A stretch of 21,448 bases of DNA, from positions 1 to 21,448 of the forward strand of contig NZ_LATL02000261.1 in the NCBI RefSeq assembly GCF_000972705.2. The letters run 5' to 3'. Below are positions 17,355-21,448 of the stretch, piece after piece. Position 1 is the first letter of the stretch, and every line of letters begins with the position of its first letter. The notes under the pieces were generated by a model that saw nothing but the letters and a program-made list of their open reading frames with translations, ran no database searches and had not been told where the DNA came from. The translations under genes and the position numbers were made by a program. This DNA comes from Limnoraphis robusta CS-951 (GTDB taxonomy: Bacteria; Cyanobacteriota; Cyanobacteriia; Cyanobacteriales; Microcoleaceae).

Positions 17355-18770
17355 TTAGTTGCTAGAATTTTCACGCTCTTGAGTCTGACGTTGAGCTTGT
17401 AAAACGTCTTGGGCGGAAATCCCATCACCTTGAAATCCAAAATACCACAATGCAGAAGCGGCTTGAGCGCGAGTGACAGGTTTTTTGGGTTGAAATAAAG
17501 TCGTAAACCCAAACACTCGGCGAATATTGGCGTTGTCACCGTTATCAAAATCGGCTAAAATCGCTCGCAACGAGTTAGAATCAATTTTACTGCTATCTTG
17601 GAACCCCCAGCGTTCTTGAACTGCATCTACAGTGGCTTTGGGTAACGCCTGACGGGTATCTAAGGGAACTTTCCACAAAATCATCTCTTCGCGGGTTAGA
17701 GGCGCGTCAGGGCGAAATGTAACGGCGGCGCTATCTCCTGACAACGAACTTGAGATTAAACCCGCTTCGGCTAACCCTTGAATTTCGGAAAAGTTTGGAT
17801 GCGTTGGGGGAACATCGGTAAAAACAGGTTCATCGCTGGGAACTCCCAGACGAATTTGTTTGGCGGAGGTATTGCTGTAAAAGTTGTTATTGGCGTTGAC
17901 TAACCATCGCGCAAACTCGCCTCGTGTTATGGTGGCGTTGGGGTTCGCTATAATTTGATCGCGGTTGGCGGGGTCTTGAGTACGTCCGGGTGAAGATTGC
18001 AATATGCCTAATTTTGACACATCACTGACAAATTCTCGCAACTCTTGAGGAACAGTTTCTAGGGCGGGGGAGGGGTTGGAAACTTGGGGTGAATTTGTCG
18101 GAGAGGGAGTTGGGGAAGCGCTAGGAGTCGGCGACTCTGTAGGGGTGGCAGAGGGAGTCGGTGTATCGTTAGACGTGACAGGTGGAGGCGGAGGGGGAAG
18201 GGGAATTGTCGAGATAGATTTGTCAGAGTTTTTCGCAATATTCCCATCTTGAATATAACGAATCTCGAAGTTTGTTTCTGTGCTAGAGATGGAATTGGGT
18301 TCTAGAGAAAGGCTGACTTGTAAATTATCTTGACGGGCGACAAAAGAACCTTCGCCCTCGGGGTTGGGACGTTCAATAATTTGCCAATTTTTGCTTTGAA
18401 ATTCCTGTTGGTAATAGGTTTCGACTACGTTAATGGGATCACTGGTTTTCCAGCGAGTAATCACATCGACTTCTGACTCTTTTTCCGATGCGGTGACATC
18501 TTGCAGTGTGGCGTTAGGATAAAGGGGAATTTGCGACGGAAAATTTTCAGGTAGCTGGACGAAGGTTTGATCAGTATTGTTGGAATTGGACTGATCAAAC
18601 GGTTGATTATTTTGCAGGAGGGGATCGGGTTTAAATGCCTCTTCGAGTGAAGAATTGGCACAGGCGTTTAAAGAAGCGATCGCGATCGCTAAACCAGCTA
18701 ACTGAACGAAACGTCTCACGGGTTTACAGTTGAAGTCAATGAGTGAACAGAGTTGATTTTGACGGAGCAT
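17355..18770 (-). CDS. S-layer homology (SLH) domain lipoprotein
   Basis: 471 residues. An N-terminal signal with a hydrophobic core (FVQLAGLAIAIASL) ends in the lipobox LNAC (Cys37), so the protein should be lipid-anchored after processing. The true start may be one of a few codons later. Residues 70-190 form a globular domain of unknown function (LPENFPSQIPLYPNATLQDVT onward). A Pro/Ser/Thr linker at about 192-245 contains a run of eight prolines. The C-terminal third holds SLH-type modules: FVSDVSKLGIL with ITRGEFARWLV, FTDVPPTHPNFSEIQGLAEAGLI with LTREEMILWK, and FQPKKPVTRAQAASALWYF. SLH modules bind the cell wall, so the protein probably links a membrane to peptidoglycan. It lies 25 bp downstream of the SDR gene and 52 bp upstream of the sacsin-like gene, all on one strand. 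Confidence 0.88.
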   Translation of the reverse strand: MLRQNQLCSLIDFNCKPVRRFVQLAGLAIAIASLNACANSSLEEAFKPDPLLQNNQPFDQSNSNNTDQTFVQLPENFPSQIPLYPNATLQDVTASEKESEVDVITRWKTSDPINVVETYYQQEFQSKNWQIIERPNPEGEGSFVARQDNLQVSLSLEPNSISSTETNFEIRYIQDGNIAKNSDKSISTIPLPPPPPPVTSNDTPTPSATPTESPTPSASPTPSPTNSPQVSNPSPALETVPQELREFVSDVSKLGILQSSPGRTQDPANRDQIIANPNATITRGEFARWLVNANNNFYSNTSAKQIRLGVPSDEPVFTDVPPTHPNFSEIQGLAEAGLISSSLSGDSAAVTFRPDAPLTREEMILWKVPLDTRQALPKATVDAVQERWGFQDSSKIDSNSLRAILADFDNGDNANIRRVFGFTTLFQPKKPVTRAQAASALWYFGFQGDGISAQDVLQAQRQTQERENSSN

Positions 18771-18795
18771 CCCCAGTCTACAAACTGTATTTTAA

Positions 18796-19479
18796 TTATA
18801 CCGGAACACTGACCGGAACTCCGTTTTCTTTGGTGGAAAGTTTCAAAATATAGGGAACGGCTTTTTTCACCCAAACGTTTAAGGGGGTGTAGGAAGCTGC
18901 ATCTTCACCATAGCAAACTTCGAGCATATCGGTGTGAATCATTCCCGGACTTAAAGGAATAGCGGCTAAACCGGGCGGTAACTCTTGGGCGAGGGCTTGA
19001 GTCAGTCCTTCTATCGCCCATTTTGATGCACAATAGGGGGCGACTTGCGGCGAGGTTGAACGTCCCCAACCTGAACTTAAGTTAATCACAATTCCCTGTT
19101 TTCTTTCGATCATCGCGGGTAATACGTGGCGGATAACGTGGGTAACACCTTTGATATTGACATCAATGACTCGAGAAAATTCTTCGCTGGGAACTTCCCA
19201 AAGGGGCGCTAAATTATTAACCAATGCTGCATTGTTAATCAAAATATCGGGGGCGGAAACTTGCGATAAAAAATCTTTCGCCCAGGTTTTGACTTGATTT
19301 TCATCGGTGACATCCACAACGGTAAAATGATGGGGTTTACCATATTTTTGACTCAGTTCTTTAATGGCTTCTCGCGATCGCGCACAACCAATAACAGTAT
19401 GTCCTAATTCGATGAAATCTTCGGTCATCGCTTTACCTAAACCCCGACTCACCCCTGTAATTGCAATTACTTTAGTCAT
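18796..19479 (-). CDS. Short-chain dehydrogenase/reductase (classical SDR)
   Basis: 227 residues, single Rossmann domain. TGVSRGLG (8-15) is the nucleotide-binding motif. CARSR (32-36), with basic residues after strand 2, suggests NADP(H) rather than NAD(H). NNAA lies at 82-85 and Asn108 in DVNIKG. The catalytic set is Ser135 or Ser136 in INLSSGWG, Tyr149 and Lys153 (YCASK). SPGMIHTDML near 177-187 is the usual substrate-lid approach. The substrate cannot be inferred. AAGGAA precedes the ATG. The SLH lipoprotein gene follows after 25 bp and may be co-transcribed. It lies 110 bp downstream of bioF, with a dispersed repeat in the gap, so a shared transcript with bioF is less certain. Confidence 0.92.
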   Translation of the reverse strand: MTKVIAITGVSRGLGKAMTEDFIELGHTVIGCARSREAIKELSQKYGKPHHFTVVDVTDENQVKTWAKDFLSQVSAPDILINNAALVNNLAPLWEVPSEEFSRVIDVNIKGVTHVIRHVLPAMIERKQGIVINLSSGWGRSTSPQVAPYCASKWAIEGLTQALAQELPPGLAAIPLSPGMIHTDMLEVCYGEDAASYTPLNVWVKKAVPYILKLSTKENGVPVSVPV

Positions 19480-19566
19480 TTTTTCCTTAATAAACTAACA
19501 GTTGAAACTTCCTTTTGGGGAGGGCTGGTTTAACAAGGTTGTTTTCAGAAGTTAAAAATTCTCTCT

Positions 19567-19582
19567 GACCCCGCCCCTACAG
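19567..19582 (-). repeat. Minus-strand copy of the dispersed GTAGGGGCGGG repeat
   Basis: Read on the minus strand this is CTGTAGGGGCGGGGTC, a one-base variant of the copies at 1564 and at the right edge. It lies 7 bp past the bioF stop codon, so like the 1564 copy it sits at a gene end. Confidence 0.7.
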
Positions 19583-19589
19583 AATGAAC

Positions 19590-20798
19590 TCAACCGACTT
19601 CTTCGTTTGTTAAAATTGAGAATAACACATCGACTAACTTTTGTAAGTGATGTAATTTATGAGTAGCCATTAGTGTAATCCGAATTCGGCTGGTACTGAC
19701 CGTTGGCGGACGAATAGCCGGGGCAAAAATTCCTTCTGCTTTTAACTGTTGTCCGACCTTTAACGCCGTTGTTGCATTCGGAAGATGAACACAGAAAATC
19801 GGAGAATGAAAACTAGACCAAGACTCAAAAAAATTGTCTGTACTTGTCGTTTTTCCCTGGTGTTCCTGCAACAACTGCTTGAGCTTATTGATATTCTGCC
19901 ATAATTGAGCGCGACGTTGGGGTTGTTGCTGAATTATCTTAACAGCTTCTAGGGCTGCTGCGGTATCAGCCGGAGTTAACCCAGTCGTATAGATCCAACT
20001 GGGGGAACGGTTTCGTAAAAAATCAATTAAACTCGCGCTTCCTGCTACATATCCCCCTAAACTTCCTAATGCTTTGCTGAGGGTTCCCATTTGAATTAAC
20101 GGTTGTCCGGTACAGCCAAAATATTCCACACAACCTGCCCCTGTTTTCCCTAAAATTCCTGTTGCATGGGCTTCATCCACTAATAGCATACAGTTAAATT
20201 CTGTCGCTATTTCTAACAACTCGGGTAAGCAACATAAGTCCCCGTCCATGCTAAAAATACTATCGGTAATGATTAAAGTTTTCCGATATTGATGGCGGTT
20301 TTGTTGCAGAATTTCTCTCAAATCTTCGCTGTCATTATGCTGATATTCAAGAATGGTTGCACCGCTCACTTTTGCACCAGTTTTGAGGCTAGAATGATTG
20401 TATCGATCTGATAAGATTAAATCTCGTCTTCCTACTAATGCGGAAATTGTGCCTAAGTTTGCTAAATAACCCGAACTAAAAACAATGGCATCTTCTGTTT
20501 GTTTTAGATGGGCAATGGCTAATTCTAATTCTCGATGTAAATGGCGGTGTCCGGTGAGTAAACGTGACCCTGTTGTTCCGGTGCCAAATTTTTTTGTAGC
20601 AGCAATTGCAGCATCAATTAATCGTTGTTCTCCGGCTAACCCCAAGTAATCATTACTGGCAAAATTAATCAGTTCTTGCCCTTCTAAAATAACGGTTGAT
20701 CCAGGACGGCTTTCTATCGCTTTTACACTGCGATACCAGTCCGCCCGGTGAATGGTTTCGAGCGATCGCTCTATCCAACTATAAGCATCTATTGACAT
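19590..20798 (-). CDS. bioF: 8-amino-7-oxononanoate synthase (BioF), biotin biosynthesis
   Basis: 402 residues, slightly longer than E. coli BioF (384). It is a fold-type I PLP enzyme of the alpha-oxoamine synthase family, with [11 protein letters not shown] near 45-55, [21 protein letters not shown] (72-92), [10 protein letters not shown] (108-116), [11 protein letters not shown] with His135 stacking on [14 protein letters not shown] (207-217; Asp208 and His211), and the Schiff-base lysine Lys242 in [12 protein letters not shown]. It condenses a pimeloyl thioester with alanine to give 8-amino-7-oxononanoate. CoA-ligating homologues (KBL) share these motifs, but length and cyanobacterial context favour BioF. 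Its start overlaps the upstream small ORF as TAATG, suggesting translational coupling. No other bio genes are in the window. Confidence 0.93.
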   Translation of the reverse strand: MSIDAYSWIERSLETIHRADWYRSVKAIESRPGSTVILEGQELINFASNDYLGLAGEQRLIDAAIAATKKFGTGTTGSRLLTGHRHLHRELELAIAHLKQTEDAIVFSSGYLANLGTISALVGRRDLILSDRYNHSSLKTGAKVSGATILEYQHNDSEDLREILQQNRHQYRKTLIITDSIFSMDGDLCCLPELLEIATEFNCMLLVDEAHATGILGKTGAGCVEYFGCTGQPLIQMGTLSKALGSLGGYVAGSASLIDFLRNRSPSWIYTTGLTPADTAAALEAVKIIQQQPQRRAQLWQNINKLKQLLQEHQGKTTSTDNFFESWSSFHSPIFCVHLPNATTALKVGQQLKAEGIFAPAIRPPTVSTSRIRITLMATHKLHHLQKLVDVLFSILTNEEVG

Positions 20799-21031
20799 TA
20801 TTCAGACTCAGAATCTAGATCAAATTTTTCAGGATATGGAATTTCAATGCCTTCACCTCTAACCGGAGGTAGTTTCTCGACTAACCCCATGTTAAAAGCG
20901 ATATCCGGTAATTCCCCGGCGATATATTTTCCCGGTTGAAAGACACGGCTGGGGGTAAAACAGGTTTGTCGAAGTTCCACGACTTCGGTTTCATCAAACA
21001 TTCCTCGAAAGAGTCTGCGTTCAAGTCCCAT
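20798..21031 (-). CDS. Small hypothetical protein translationally coupled to bioF
   Basis: 77 residues, acidic C-terminus (DLDSESE). The central stretch [31 protein letters not shown] has the look of a small beta-barrel segment followed by a short helix; similar short pieces occur in phage and plasmid hypothetical proteins, but I cannot name a family. A GAGAGGGA sequence about 7 bases before the ATG is a good ribosome-binding site. Its TAA overlaps the bioF ATG as TAATG, so ribosomes could reinitiate directly. Coupling and RBS are the main reasons for calling it real. No signal peptide or membrane segment. An overlapping frame that starts at 21072 is a shadow. Confidence 0.7.
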   Translation of the reverse strand: MGLERRLFRGMFDETEVVELRQTCFTPSRVFQPGKYIAGELPDIAFNMGLVEKLPPVRGEGIEIPYPEKFDLDSESE

Positions 21032-21166
21032 AATCTATCCCTCTCGCCTGACAAGTGGATGGATTTTCTCACTTTAACATTACCCGTAAAAGTTATGGGT
21101 TTGAATTGATCTTTTTTTAGATTTTCTACGGATGAGAGAGCAATTCTAAAGAAAAGTTAAAAATAT

Positions 21167-21186
21167 ATCTGAATATCTGTTCAGAT
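21167..21186 (+). promoter_or_regulatory. SmtB/ArsR-family operator upstream of the metallothionein gene
   Basis: ATCTGAA (21167-21173), six spacer bases, then TTCAGAT (21180-21186) form a perfect inverted repeat, extended rightward by GTT. This contains TGAA-N6-TTCA, the core of the 12-2-12 operator bound by SmtB, ZiaR and related zinc sensors. It lies 38 bp before the ATG, as in the smtA operator-promoter. Binding by the repressor should block transcription until Zn or Cd is in excess. Confidence 0.8.
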
Positions 21187-21224
21187 GTTAAATTTAAAGG
21201 AGAAGCTCACCCGGAGAAAAAGCC

Positions 21225-21392
21225 ATGACTAGCGTTACTCAAATGAAATGCGCCTGTGAATCTTGCCTGTGTGTCGTTTCCCTAGAAAGTGCCATCAAAA
21301 AAGACGGTAAACCCTACTGTTCCGAAGCCTGTGCAAATGGCCATTCTAACGGTTCAGGCTGTGGTCATACGGGTTGTACCTGCGGTTCATAG
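21225..21392 (+). CDS. smtA: SmtA-type bacterial metallothionein
   Basis: 55 residues with nine cysteines: Cys9, 11, 14, 16, 32, 36, 47, 51 and 53. Histidines are at 40 and 48. The layout KCACESCLCVV, then KPYCSEACANGH, then GCGHTGCTCG follows Synechococcus SmtA closely, including the central YC-SEAC zinc-finger-like part, with one residue fewer between the last clusters and without the C-terminal His-Gly. SmtA binds four zinc ions in a Cys9His2 cluster in the cytoplasm and protects against excess Zn and Cd. GGAG motifs precede the ATG (one at about -13). A strong SmtB-type operator lies just upstream. No smtB is visible in the window; it may lie further right or elsewhere. Confidence 0.95.
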   Translation: MTSVTQMKCACESCLCVVSLESAIKKDGKPYCSEACANGHSNGSGCGHTGCTCGS

Positions 21393-21400
21393 TTAAGGGG

Positions 21401-21438
21401 GGGTTCTTGTAGGGGCGGGTTCTTGTAGGGGCGGGTTC
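21401..21438. repeat. Two tandem copies of GGGTTCTTGTAGGGGC
   Basis: The 16-bp unit GGGTTCTTGTAGGGGC occurs exactly at 21401-21416 and 21417-21432, then restarts with GGGTTC. It is the same family as the copy at 1564. It starts 9 bp after the metallothionein stop, so three of three copies lie just past a stop codon. Confidence 0.85.
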
Positions 21439-21448
21439 GAGTTAACCT

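Noticed and set aside
20881..21072. 63-residue minus-strand ORF
   Set aside because: It overlaps the better-supported 77-residue ORF in another frame and has no ribosome-binding site or motif.

Overview
The window looks like chromosomal DNA from a filamentous, non-heterocystous cyanobacterium (Oscillatoriales-like; Lyngbya/Limnoraphis, Planktothrix and Arthrospira relatives are plausible, but I cannot fix the genus). Four things support this. GCGATCGC (HIP1) occurs about a dozen times in 21 kb (for example near 1755, 6463, 7900, 8126, 14338, 18677 and 20763). There is a full-length HetR at 3444-4346, and a PatX-type RGSGR precursor just upstream of it. The rest is cyanobacterial housekeeping: a VTE6/DUF92-type protein, a cyanobacterial SmtA metallothionein, and an SLH-domain lipoprotein.

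Layout. 1-203: 3' remnant of a probable TnpB gene with an IS200/IS605-like right end. 229-651 (-): cyanobacterial hypothetical protein. 922-3363 (+): lipase-like alpha/beta hydrolase, DUF92 membrane protein, and parvulin-type prolyl isomerase. 3444-5161 (-): hetR and patX, separated by 548 bp that holds a strong terminator-like hairpin and a heptamer repeat. 5547-7553 (-): FAD-dependent oxidoreductase, divergent from 7698-11830 (+), an outer-membrane polysaccharide export protein and a tyrosine autokinase/chain-length regulator. 11863-12264: six degenerate 56-80 bp tandem repeat units lying between convergent genes. 12209-17302 (-): a 1697-residue sacsin-like/Hsp90-fold protein. 17355-21031 (-): SLH lipoprotein, SDR oxidoreductase, bioF and a small ORF that overlaps the bioF start. 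21225-21392 (+): SmtA-type metallothionein with a near-ideal SmtB-family operator.

How the genes work together. HetR and PatX form a regulator/peptide pair: PatX is secreted, and its RGSGR-containing fragment is expected to antagonise HetR DNA binding. In a non-heterocystous filament this module would have to serve another patterning or multicellular role. The OPX protein and BY-kinase form the export and control core of an exopolysaccharide pathway; the remaining genes of that pathway are outside the window. The metallothionein is a self-contained metal-responsive unit whose repressor is not visible here.

The most notable items are the patX-hetR locus with its intergenic structures, the very large sacsin-like protein whose last codons come from the adjacent repeat array, and the operator in front of the metallothionein gene. 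All calls rest on reading the sequence and recalling families; no database search was run.
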